Assembly: GCA_014281115.1 (NCBI GenBank)
Contig: JACONQ010000005.1
Location: 2,232,001-2,296,000, forward strand
DNA: 64,000 bases
Source of the DNA: Laburnicola sp. R22_1
Taxonomy: Eukaryota; Ascomycota; Dothideomycetes; Pleosporales; Didymosphaeriaceae
Reading direction: 5' to 3'
Of the stretch, positions 22,127 to 32,204 are shown piece after piece; the first letter of the stretch is position 1, and each line of letters starts with the position of its first letter. The notes beneath the pieces are model-generated. The model saw nothing but the letters and a program-made list of their open reading frames with translations. It made no database searches and had not been told where the DNA came from. A program made the position numbers and the translations under genes.

Positions 22127-25100
22127 CAGGGTTGTCAACAACCAAACATGCCTCAATATTTTGTTTGAATTTTGTTTGAATTGACAACGTCAACCAAACA
22201 AAAAGCTGCTGCTGCAATTTTGATAGGTCAAACAAACAAAAGAGGCAATTGCAGTTAAAAAATTTGAAGTTTGTTTGAATCGCTTAGCATACTGTAATAA
22301 TAAGGTACCCTAGAGTTAGTGATATATTCTTAGTGTTGATGTAACAATAACTTTCCTAACGCTGCAATTATATAGGTATTCCTATAGTAAACAGAGCAAA
22401 AAACGGAGCTTCTTAAGTGGATTGTACCTGCGTAAAAAAGCCCGCATAACGGATGTGTGCTTCCACTGGCCGCCAGCAACTGATATACATGAATTGCTAT
22501 TCGGCTTTAGCACCTCCTATCCTCTGTTCCTCCTCTTTCTTTACGTAGGTAATAAGCTGTTAAAACAATAAATATATATATAATAATCTAAATAAGCTAA
22601 TATTATAGTGTTGAGGTATTGTAGCAAAGTGAGTTTGCGCTGTTGCAGCGAAGCCTAAGTTATGTTTATATATTCTGAACCTAGTTACTACTCTTAAAAA
22701 ATTGTTTGCTATAACCACGCAATAAATCTTGTCTTCTATAAGTTAAACTATTAAATCAATGTTGCTAAATTAATTCCTGTCGCCTGTTTTACTATATCTC
22801 TATTGTTGCGGGCTGCAGAGCGTCGCGCAGTACGCCTTGGCAAAGTGGTAATGTTGGCTAGCCGACCGCGTACTTTCCGCGTACCTTGCGCGTTAACGCT
22901 TACACACCCACTATACTTTGGCTTACTTGCCTACGCCTACAGCTTACTTTTTCGCGCCTTTGCTTACCTTCACGCTTACCATGCCCCCAAAACGAAGCCG
23001 CGAGCCTACTAAGGCATCCGAACCTATGCCCAAACGTTCCTAACGTGCGCCAAAACCCAGCCAGCGCCTTATAGATAGCCAGCGGCCGCTTACTCCTCCG
23101 CCAACCCAGCCGTCTATTAAGGTAGTTGACGAGCCGGAGCCGCCTATTAAGGTGCTTGAAAGTACTCTAGAGCCGCGCTTAATAGAGCCACTAACCGAGC
23201 TAGAGGAGCGCGCCCGGAGGCTATTACTACGGCCTATACTACAAGCCTTACAGGCCGATGAGCCAGCTTGGGAGTTGCTGTTAGTGGCTAATAAGCCGCC
23301 TATAGCTACTAAGCCGCCGCGCGCGTTTAGTAATGCTGCCACAGAGGCTTTAGTAGAGGAGGACGCTGCGCCTAGTGTTGACTTCACCAACTACGAAGGC
23401 CTTAACTTAAAGCGCCTACTGGGCTTTAATGTGCCTCTATCCACACCTATAGGCAACATTAGCTAGGTCTTTAGGCACAGCTATTGCCTTCGAAAGCTTA
23501 GTACTAACCCTAAGAAGATCTACTTCCAATGCAAGCACTGTCACATTAATAGAAAGAAGGGCGGCCTACACCAGACCACTCTGTCAACTACAGCCGCCAA
23601 CAACTATTTGAAGCAAGACCTTCCCGGCCATCGGCTCACTAAACAAGGCACTATCGTACACAAGAGGCCGCTCGAACCTGGCCAGAAGTCGCTGCGATGG
23701 GCGGAAGAAAACGGGGTCACATTAAGCCAAGATGCAACGCAGGAGCTGGGTAACTTCGACGTACAAGGCTTCAGGCAAGCTGCAGTGTTATGGCTCGTCA
23801 ACAACAACAGGCCATTACGCGAGTTTGAGACTGAGTCCTTCCGCGCGATGATCAGGTTCGCCAACCCAGAGGCAGAGGCGGCGCTATGGAGGTCTCACAA
23901 CAGCGTTTCGAGGTTCGTGATAAGGCTTTACAGCTGGCTACAACCTCAAGTTAAGCGCGCCTTATCTAAGGCCTCTAGCAAAATACACATAAGCTTTGAC
24001 GGCTGGACTACCAAGGGGGAAGCGCGGCTTCTTTGCAATTTGTGCGCACTACGCTGACTCTCAAGGCAATATAGTTGACCTTCCCATCGCCTTGCCGCAG
24101 CTGGTTGGTGCGCACACAGGCTCAGCGATCGCGGAAGCTGTCGTACGAATCCTACGCTACTTTGAGATTTCTAGCAGCAATTTGGGCTATTTCGTGCTTG
24201 ACAACGCCTACAACAACGATACTGCAGTTAATAAACTCGGCACAATGTACGGCTTTATCGCCAACAATCGACGCCTCCGCTGCGCTTGCCACATACTCAA
24301 CCTCGTTGGGCAAACTATTATGTTTGGCACTAACTCCGACGCCTTTAATAACGAGCCTGAACACTACAACAAAGAGGAGTTTTATATAAAGCAATAGCAG
24401 AAAGATAGTCCGCTTGGCGTGTTTCTTGATATTGTTAACTACATTAACACGCCAAAACAATGGGGTATATTTAAGGATTGTCAGAACAGCGAAGCAGTTG
24501 AGATGCCTGCTGGCGCTACAGCAAGACGCCGTGAGCCTTTCAAGCCTGGAGTTACGCGTTAGAACAGCTATCATGACTGCTTTAAGCGCGGTGTTGAGCT
24601 ACAACACGCCATTAACAGCTACTCCTCCTACCACATACAAGAGACTAAGCACGCTAACAAGCTTGCCAAAAGCAACAACACTAAGCCGCCTATTGTGCCG
24701 CAGTAGATGCGATCAGGCGGGCTTGCAGCTGCAGACTGGGCGGTGATTACCAAGTACATTGAGGTGCTTGAGCCGCTGAAGTCCGCAACTAATCGCTTGC
24801 AAGGTCGCGGCAAAGCTGGCACTCACGGCGCGTTATACGAGGTTATCCCTGTGTTTGAGTCTCTTATTGCTGACCTAGATGCCCGCCTTAGACTGTTTGA
24901 AAGCGTCAATTACCTGCCAGACGAGGCGCCAGAAGATCACGTCGCTATCAACGTACGTGCTGCGCTCAAGAAGGCGAGCAAGTACCTTAATAAACTCCTC
25001 AAAATCCCCGTCTACTACACTGCCACGGCACTCCACCCACGCTTCAAGAACTACTTTAAACGCTTCTGGCGTGAGAAGCCCACACAGTTACAAGCTACGC

Positions 25101-25794
25101 ACGCGAGCTTCGAGCAGCTTTAGGCTCGTTACAAGCCCGCCCTAGCGACAGCAATAACAATAACAACTGCGCCTAAACACGCGATAAGCAGCTTTGACGA
25201 CGCGATCGATTCGGTACTTGACAACAGCGACGAGATAATAGGGGTGGCGGATGAGTACAAGAGCTGGCTTAGAGAGCCAATATGGACATCAGAACAGTAC
25301 AAAACTGGCTGTACAGCTGTCCAATACTGGTACCAGCTCAAGCCGAGGTATCCCAATTTGTCACGATTGGCGCTGGACGTGTTAACTATCCCTGCCTCCA
25401 GCGCTGACTGTGAGCGAGTCTTCTCGGGTACTGGCGACGTACTTGAGCCACAGAGACGCAAAATGGGCAGCCAACTATTGGCTGCTTTAATTTGTACTCA
25501 ACGATGGATTCGAGCAGGTTTTAAACCTCCAAGCGCAAAGGTGGTGGCAACGTACGATGACAATAAGCTCAACGAACAGTTTAGCATACATGAGTGGGAG
25601 GAGCCGCCGCCTATAACACCACCAGAGTCTCTTTCACAGTCCTCTTAAAGTACTCAAAATCAAACAAACAATCAAATAAAAAGCGCCTCTATAGCTCCAT
25701 CAAATCAAACAAACAAACTACAACACCAAGAAAGTCGTCAAACAAACAAATTCAGAGCCACAAATTTTGTTTGTTTTGTTTATTGACAAGTCTG
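22127..25794 (+). mobile_element. hAT-superfamily DNA transposon inserted in copia-2
   Basis: Left end CAGGGTTGTCAA and right end (reversed) CAGACTTGTCAA form short imperfect inverted repeats. They are flanked by the 8 bp direct repeat CAAAGAAA (22119-22126 and 25795-25802), the duplication length diagnostic of hAT elements. Many TTTGTTTGA/TCAAACAAA subterminal repeats crowd both ends, the usual kind of hAT transposase binding sites. Length is 3668 bp. It sits between the polyprotein stop and the 3' LTR, so it does not break copia-2 coding but separates the coding region from its 3' LTR. Confidence 0.95.
22981..25648 (+). pseudogene. hAT transposase, decayed
   Basis: ATG 22981 starts a basic, proline-rich N-terminus. 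A BED-type zinc finger is suggested by FQCKHCHINRK near 23530. The catalytic region includes ISFDGWTT (about 23992) and a YFVLDNAYNND segment (about 24190). The C-terminal dimerisation domain SSADCERVFSGTG...RRKMG (about 25395-25470) is the strongest family marker. In-frame stops lie at 23041, 23464, 24395, 24560, 24704 and 25121, and a frameshift at the GGGGG run near 24018. The protein cannot be made from this copy. Confidence 0.9.
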
Positions 25795-25812
25795 CAAAGA
25801 AAAGACTGCCAG

Positions 25813-26018
25813 TGTTGGCAGTAGCTCTCCCCAAGTAGCTAGCGTTGTTACAGGGGTTCTACCCCTAGCCTTGCCTCCTTGTTTGGCCAGTGTTTGACAG
25901 GGGGTCTGCCCTATCCTCACCTCCACGGTGAGGATAGGACAACAACTTACAACCAAAATCTTTGACTATCTATTTATTACTGTTTACCGTGTATACACGA
26001 CCCGACGTGGAACCAACA
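25813..26018 (+). repeat. 3' LTR of copia-2
   Basis: 206 bp, apparently identical to 16409-16614. The expected polypurine tract lies between the hAT element and this LTR and is short (AAAGACTGCCAG). Confidence 0.96.
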
Positions 26019-26581
26019 AAGACTAATAAAAAGCTTCAACAACAACAACTCTTAGAGGCTCAACACCAAAGGCTTCTTAAAAAGCAGGAGAAATAAGCTC
26101 TTAAAGAGGAGAGAGCTCGCGTACGTTTGGCGGCGCGAGAACTGAAGGCGCAAGCAAAAGAGGCCAAGGCTGCTAAGCGAGCTGAAAAGCTACTCCAAAA
26201 GCAGCTCAAAAAGCAACTCAAAGGTGATATACAATTGTCTAAAAAGGGTAATCGACAGAGCCTCAACCCTTACACACCAAAAAAACAAGCTCTTAAGAGA
26301 CCTGAGGCTACTATTGTTGATCAAGAACCCACTGGAGAGAGGGTGCCCTCACCCGCCAGAGCCACGCGCACCCGTACTGTACAGCTCCCACAGCGTTATC
26401 GCAAGTAATTTATCATTGCGCAATAGTTTTACATGCTCCTACGAGTGCTACTGCAAAAAATTTAGTGATTTTACTATATATTTGGCGTTGTATAGGTTTT
26501 GGGGTGTTGCCCTTGGTGGCGGCAAAAACGTGCATTTGGTGGGTCCGTGCATTTGGTGGTAAAATATGGTATCGGGTGGTA

Positions 26582-28706
26582 CCGTGCATTGGCAGTCGGT
26601 GCGCCGCGTCACCAAAACGCGCCACCCCCCATGCAACACCCCAACTTCAACGCGCGGCATCTCCACCAATATGGACCCAATCGAGGCCGCGATAGCAGCA
26701 ATCGAATCGCGGAGACCAGGAGAAACTTTTTCGTATAGAGAAATTGCGAAAAAGTTTGGTGTTGTACGATCTACTTTGACGCGCCGGCACCGACGCGCTA
26801 CATACGCGCAGCAAGATCCTCGCAGAAACTAACGAAATCTCAGCCAACAACAAGAAAAGGAGCTCCTACGGTATATAAGACGCCTTACTGAGCGTGGTCT
26901 TCCTCCTACACGTCAAATGATACAAAACTTCGCGATATCTATTGCCAAAAAGGACGTCAGCATGTTATGGGTTGATCGCTTTGTTAGGCGCAACGGCAAA
27001 GACTTAATATTAAGATGGACAACTAGAATTGATAGCAATTGCCACAACGCTGATTTAGGGGCAAAATATAGGCTCTACTTTGAGCTTCTACACAAGAAAA
27101 TTACGAAGTATGGCGTAGAGCCTCAGCATACGTACAACATGGACGAAAAAGGCTTCCTACTTAGTATTACGGGCAGGTCAAAGAGGATCTTCGATAGGCC
27201 TCTATATAAGAGTCGCTAAGTGAGGCAATCTATCCAGGACGGCAGCTGTGAGTGGATCTCGCTCATCGCATGTATATGCGCTGATAGATCTACTGTTGAT
27301 CTATCACTAATCTATTGATCTGACGCTGAGACTCTATAATTAAGCTGGGTTGAGGAAATTAACGTCAACTCTTACAGAGTCTTTATCACCTTATTAACCT
27401 CTAGATGGTTAAACAATAATATAGGCCTTTAATGGCTTAAACAGGTGTTTGATCGCTGTATAAAGGAGAAGGCTTGACGGCAATAGCGACTCCTAGTCCT
27501 TGATGGGCATGGATCTCACGTTACTATGGATTTTATCAACTACTGTGATTAGAATAAGATCCTCCTTGCGATATTTCCCCCTTATGCTACCTATACGCTG
27601 CAGCCTCTAGACGTCTGCGTGTTTAAGTCTCTCTCTGCCGCCTACTCTGACGAGCTCTTCGCATATCTATATAGGAGTTAGGGGCTATTAAAAATTGCTA
27701 AAAGAGACTTCTTTACGCTATTCTGGAGGGCCTGGATGATATTAGTTACGCCGCAATTGATTACCAAAGCTTTTGAGTGTACAGGTATCTGGCCGCTAGA
27801 TCCTATGCCTATCCTTAGTTGATTTGACAGAGATAAGTCTCTAGAGCAGAGATCGCGCGAGAGCTCTATGTTAGTACTTAGCGCGTTAGATTGGCGCAAA
27901 ATTGATCGGCTTTTGAAGGTTGTTGTTGATACAGGGGGCACTAATGAGGCCAAGAAGCTGAGTTGCACTGTACACTTAATCTCTGTATAAAAGCAGCTCC
28001 TAGAGCATGAAAATTAAGGGCTACGAGAGACTCTTAAAAACTAGAAACAGCGTTAAATAAAGGGCAGGACTCTGTCTCTTAAGCAACTAGATGAGTGGCA
28101 TGGAGGAGCTGTTTTCCAGTCGCCTGCCCGCGTACAGAGGGCGCGCGACTCTCTCAGCCAATAAGAGGCTGAAAAATAACAATTAGAACTCTAAAAAAGT
28201 TAGTAAAGAGAGATCTAGATAGCTAATAGGCAGCTTAAAGCTTGTCTACTACAGGAGAAGCGTGTTGCGCAGGCAGCAGCTTAAGATGCGCGCGCTAAGG
28301 AGAAGGCTGATCAGGCTACTGAGCGACGCCTCCGTTAACAGGCTCGTACGGCGCAACAACAACTTCAGAGACGTCTTAAATTAGCTAGAAAGGGCAATAC
28401 AAAGGCTTCTAAGTCTACTACTAGGCTTATTAAGAAGAAGAAGCCTGCGCCAGCACCTGTGCGCATTGATGAAGCTGCATCTGCTCCACCAACGCCCTCA
28501 TCGCGCAGAGGCCGAATCATCAGAACACCAAGTAGATATCTATAATCTGAGTAGCTAGCAATCATCTACAGACGTAGGAGACCTCAACCCTAAAAAATCT
28601 CGCGATAAAAGCTTTTGTATAGAGCTCTACAGCCTCATGTTGGGCGGCGCGCTCATGCTAGGGTGGCGCGTTTTGGTGACGCGGCGCACCGACTGCCAAG
28701 GCACGG
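26582..28706 (+). mobile_element. Pogo/Fot1-like DNA transposon D, RIP-decayed
   Basis: 46 bp terminal inverted repeats (26582-26627 and 28661-28706) differ at one position and are flanked by TA (26580-26581 and 28707-28708). Total 2125 bp. It starts only 10 bp after the TA that follows element C. The transposase ATG is 89 bp from the left end. Confidence 0.94.
26671..28550 (+). pseudogene. Pogo/Fot1-like transposase of element D
   Basis: ATG 26671 opens MDPIEAAIAAIESRRPGETF with an HTH (FGVVRSTLTRRHRR), then RGLPPTRQMIQNF, RWTTRIDSN, YNMDEKGFLLSITG (first catalytic Asp) and LLVLDGHGSHVTMDF with the second Asp kept, followed by PPYATYTLQPLDV. Numerous TAG, TAA and TGA codons interrupt it (first at about 26830). 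The C-terminal third is a coiled, Q/K/R-rich region ending near 28550. It shares its N-terminus and tail with element E, so D and E form one subfamily distinct from B and C. Confidence 0.88.
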
Positions 28707-28709
28707 TAA

Positions 28710-30828
28710 CCCTGTCTCGGCAGTCAATGCGCACCGTCAATGCGCAACCCCAACGTAATCGCTCAGCCAGCAATATGAGGCTATAGAGCTCTACACAAAA
28801 GCTTTTATCGCGAGATTTTCTAGACTTGGCTTCTCATAGAGCTATAGATAATTGCTAGCTAGTCAGATTATAGATATCTGCTTGGTGTTCTGATTATACG
28901 GCCACAGCGCGATGATGGCGTTAATAGCGCAGATGCCGCCGCATCAACGCGTACAGGTGCTGGCGTAGATTTCTTCCTCTTTGTAACTGTATAAGTAGCT
29001 TTTAAAGCTTTCTAACTTCCCTTTTTGGCAATTTTGAGACGTTTTTGAAGTTGTTATTAAGTCTTGCGAGCCTGTTGACGGAGGCGTCGCTTAGCAGCTT
29101 GATCAGCTTTCTCAGCGCGCGCATCTTTGGCTGCTGCCCACTCAACGCGCTTCTCCTGCTGTAAACGAGCTTTAAGCTGTTTATTAGCTATATGGATCTC
29201 TTGCCGCTAAGCTTTTTGGAGTTGTAACTGTTGTTTTTTAGCCTCCTGCTGGCTGAGCGAGTTACGCGCCCTCTGTACGCGGGCAGGTGACCAGAAAACT
29301 GCTCCTCCATGCCACTCCTTAGGTTGCTCTAAGGGCAGAGTCTTGCCTTTTGTTTGACGCCGTTTCTGGTTTGCAAGAGCTTCTTAGAGACCCTTATTTT
29401 CATGCTCTAGGAGCTGCTTTTGTACAGAGATTGAGTGTATCGTCTGGCTCAGCTTACGCGACTCCTTAGTCGCGATATCCTTCACAGTGGAGCGTAACAG
29501 TCGCTCTATTTTACGCCAATCTAACGCGCTAAGTACTAAGGTAGAGCTTACTGGTAATTCTGGCTCTGGCAGAGTCTCTTTATTAAACCTTTTAAGGATA
29601 GGCGTTAGATCTGACGGCAAGATACCTGTACACTCAAAAGCTTTGGTAATTAACTACGGCGTAACTAACGTCGTCCAGGCCTTCCAGAATAGCGTAAAGA
29701 AGTCTCTTTTGGCGATTGTTGACAGTCCTTGGCTCCTATACAGGTATCCGGAGAGCTCGTTAGAGTAGGCAGCTGAGAGAGACTTAAATACGCAGACGTT
29801 AAGAGGCTGCAGCGTATAAGTCGCATGAGGGGGAAATATCGCAAGGAGGATCTTATTCTAATCGCAGTAGTTGATAAAATCCATAGTAACGTGAGATCCA
29901 TGCCTATTAAGGACTAGAAGTCGCCACTACTGTTGAGCCTTCTCCTTTGTACAGCGATCAAACACCTATTTAAGCCATTAAAGCCCTATCTTATTGTTTA
30001 ACCATCCAGAGGTTGATGAGGTGATAAAGACTCTGTGAGAATTGACGTTAATTTCTTCAACCCAGCTTGATTGTAGAGTCGCGGCGTCAGATCGATAGAT
30101 TAGCGCTAGATTAACAGTAGATCTGTCGGCGCATATACATGCGATGAGCGAGATCCACTTACAGCTGCTGTCCTGTATAGATTGCCTTACTTGGCGACTC
30201 TCATATAGAGGCCTATCGAAGATCCTTTTTGAGCGGCTAGTGATACTAAGGAGGAAGCCTTTCTCGTCCATATTGTACGTATGCTGAGGCTCTACACTAT
30301 ACTCTGTAATTTTCTTATGTAGAAGCTCAAAGTAGAGCCTGTATTTTGCCTCTGAATCAGCCTTGTGGTGATTGCTGTCAAGCCCAGTCGTCCATCGTGA
30401 GATCAAGGAGTCGGGGTTGCGCCTAACAAAGCGATCAACCCAGGACATGCTGACGTCTCTTTTTGCCATGTAGGAAGCAAAATTTTGTATTATCTGCCGT
30501 GTAGGAGGAAGGCCACGCTTAGTAAGGTAGGTGATATATTGTAGAAGCCCCTTTTCTTGTTGTGGATGGAGTAGACGACGTGTACCATCAGTGATAGTAC
30601 GCGCCTGCGTGACGCGTTGGTGCCTGCGCGTCAACGTAGAGCGTACAACACCAAATTCTTTGGCGATTTTATTGTATGATAAAAATTCTCCTGGTTCTTG
30701 CGCTTCGATTGCTGCTATCGCGGCGTTAATTGGGTCCATATTGGTGGAGTTGGGGCGCGTCAAAGTTGGGGCGCGTCATGTTGGGGTTGCGCATTGAGTG
30801 ACGGTGCGCATTGACTGCCGAGACAGGG
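28710..30828 (-). mobile_element. Pogo/Fot1-like DNA transposon E, RIP-decayed
   Basis: The ends are inverted copies beginning CCCTGTCTCGGCAGTC, with a GTCAATGCGCA box repeated inside. The boundaries follow from the terminal repeat and from the 89 bp distance between ATG 30739 and 30828, equal to element D. Flanking dinucleotides are AA and AA rather than TA. Length is 2119 bp. It lies tail-to-tail against element D, two to three bases away. Confidence 0.9.
29100..30739 (-). pseudogene. Pogo/Fot1-like transposase of element E
   Basis: ATG 30739 starts MDPINAAIAAIEAQEPGEFL. The first 253 codons are uninterrupted down to about 29978 and include the HTH, RGLPPTRQIIQNF, RWTTGLDSNHHKA, YNMDEKGFLLSIT and WVEEINVNSHRVF. 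Stops then appear, and the second catalytic Asp reads Asn (LLVLNRHGSH, about 29915). The tail to about 29100 is the coiled Q/K-rich region. It is the least damaged pogo copy in the window but still inactive. Confidence 0.88.
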
Positions 30829-30898
30829 AAACGAAACAGCCACCGGCCAAGAATGATTTGATGCATCGCACCAGCGCGATAGGAAATGTTTGAGGCGG

Positions 30899-30905
30899 TA
30901 TAAAA
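30899..30905 (+). promoter_or_regulatory. TATA box of the AA9 gene
   Basis: TATAAAA lies about 130 bp upstream of ATG 31034 and about 70 bp inside the boundary of transposon E, so the core promoter is outside the transposon. Confidence 0.5.
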
Positions 30906-31033
30906 TGGATGATGCCCAATGTTGAGAATGGTACCGCAGCTGCGCTGACTCTCATTCATACCGACTTCGTCGAGTCTTTCGTTCATTTTCTTTTCATCGC
31001 ACTCTTTTTCGCCGACACGCTCACTTAGCAAAG

Positions 31034-32204
31034 ATGAAGACCGTCGCTGTCATTGCTGGCATTGCCGCCGTCGCCAATGCGCATGCCACATGGCAATATT
31101 CGTGGAAGAACGGAGAGGATCTTGGAAGTACGTGCGTGAGGAAAGTCCCTTCGAACAGCCCTATTGAGGACTACACCGGGACGGCGTTGCAGTGCAATGT
31201 CAACCCGGCTGATGCGGAGGGCAACTGCAAGATTGCGGCAGGCAATACCGTCACTATCGAGATGCACCAGCACGATAGCCGTTCAAGCACCGAGGAGGGC
31301 ATTGGTGGCGCCCACTGGGGTCCGGTCTTTGCATACATGGCCAAGGTCGAGGACGCTGCGGCTGCCACTGGAGCGGAGGACTTCTTCAAGGTGTACCAGA
31401 ACACATGGGCTAAGGCGCCTGGGTCGACCCAGGGTGACAGTGATTTCTGGGGCACCAAAGACTTGAACTACAATGGTAAGTCAGGACAGAACATGCAAGA
31501 TCAAATCGAGGGACCTTCACTGACTCTGAACAGGCGGAAAGCTCGACTTCAAGATCCCCGCAGAGTTGGCTCCAGGAGACTATCTCCTCCGCGCCGAAGC
31601 CATCGCACTCCACGCCGCGAGCGCTTCAGGAGGGGCCCAGCACTATGTTTCCTGCTACCAGCTCACTATCAGTGGCAGCGGATCCCTCGTTCCGACGGAC
31701 ACGGTGACCTTCCCGTCAGCATACAGCAAGACTGGCAAGGGCCTCGGGTTTAGCATCCATGCTCCTCTCGACAGTTACCCCGCCCCCGGTTCTGCCCTTA
31801 TCGAAGGTGGAAGTGAAGCGACCCCCCAGCTCTTAACTTTTGGCTCAATCGAGGGCGCGCCCGCTGCCACAGCTAAGCCTTCTACTGCTACAAAGCCTGC
31901 TTCGAGTGCTGCTGTTGCCATGCCAGTTGCTAGCTCTACGTCTGTTTCTCAAGCTTCCGCGGTTGCTTCGCCCACTGCTGTTGTTGAGGAGCCGGAGGCT
32001 GAGGAGCCTGCATCATCCAGCAGCTTCGCTCCCGCACCAAGTGGTTCTGCTGCTGCGACTACCGCTACCCCCAAGCCGCCGATAGATGCGGAGAAGAAGT
32101 ACACTATTGCAGAGTTTATCGATTTCCTCGAGAAGGCAGATGCTTCAGCCAGCCCCACTCCGGCCCAAAACATCAGAAGACACGCACGTGCTTTCCGTGC
32201 TTAA
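31034..32204 (+). CDS. AA9 lytic polysaccharide monooxygenase (formerly GH61), secreted
   Basis: Model join(31034..31475, 31534..32204), 370 aa; the 58 nt intron has GTAAGT, CTGAC and CAG. A 16-residue signal peptide (MKTVAVIAGIAAVANA) leaves His17 as the mature N-terminus, as AA9 enzymes require for the copper histidine brace. The second brace His is His94 in AHWGPV. The Gln/Tyr part of the site is visible in GAQHYVSCYQLTI. AA9 enzymes oxidatively cleave cellulose or related glucans outside the cell. After the catalytic domain (about residue 235) there is an Ala/Ser/Pro/Thr-rich linker and a short conserved-looking tail (KKYTIAEFIDFLEKAD), with no CBM1. The tail function is unknown. The start lies 205 bp from transposon E. 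Confidence 0.95.

Larger units (their letters stand above)
16409..26018 (+). mobile_element. Ty1/copia LTR retrotransposon copia-2, intact polyprotein, carrying an hAT insertion
   Basis: LTRs of 206 bp (16409-16614 and 25813-26018) begin TGTTGG and end CCAACA; reading them side by side I see no differences. The flanks are AAGAC on both sides (16404-16408 and 26019-26023). Without the hAT insertion (22127-25794) and one copy of its 8 bp duplication the element is about 5.93 kb, a normal copia length. Identical LTRs and an undamaged 1750-codon ORF indicate a recent insertion. Confidence 0.96.
14922..26408 (+). pseudogene. Pogo/Fot1-like transposase of element C, split at 16408/26019
   Basis: ATG 14922 begins MEAALTAIESLPAGEKPNYTK; the frame runs through HTH segments, an RWTTGIDACRHRA stretch, YNMDEKEFLI (first catalytic Asp at about 15380), LLILNRHESY (second Asp replaced by Asn) and PPHTTHTL. 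About a dozen TAG/TAA codons are scattered through it. The sequence stops at the copia-2 insertion (16408) and resumes at 26019 with the lysine- and alanine-rich coiled tail, ending at TAA 26408. Non-functional. Confidence 0.88.
14824..26569 (+). mobile_element. Pogo/Fot1-like DNA transposon C, RIP-decayed, interrupted by copia-2
   Basis: The left terminus 14824 and the right terminus 26569 are inverted copies (about 45 bp with several mismatches), flanked by TA (14822-14823 and 26570-26571). Each end holds two tandem CACCAAATGCACG boxes, the same architecture as in B but with AAA for TGG. Removing the copia-2 insertion (16409-26018) and one copy of its 5 bp duplication leaves 2131 bp, almost exactly the size of B. 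The transposase ATG is 98 bp from the end, as in B, so B and C form one subfamily. Confidence 0.92.

Noticed and set aside
16409..26018. A 9.6 kb copia element with an extra captured gene
   Set aside because: The extra 3.7 kb has its own inverted repeats and an 8 bp target duplication, so it is an hAT insertion and not a captured host gene.
29487..29768. A plus-strand ORF in the tail of element E
   Set aside because: It is the complement of the transposase C-terminal region of element E.
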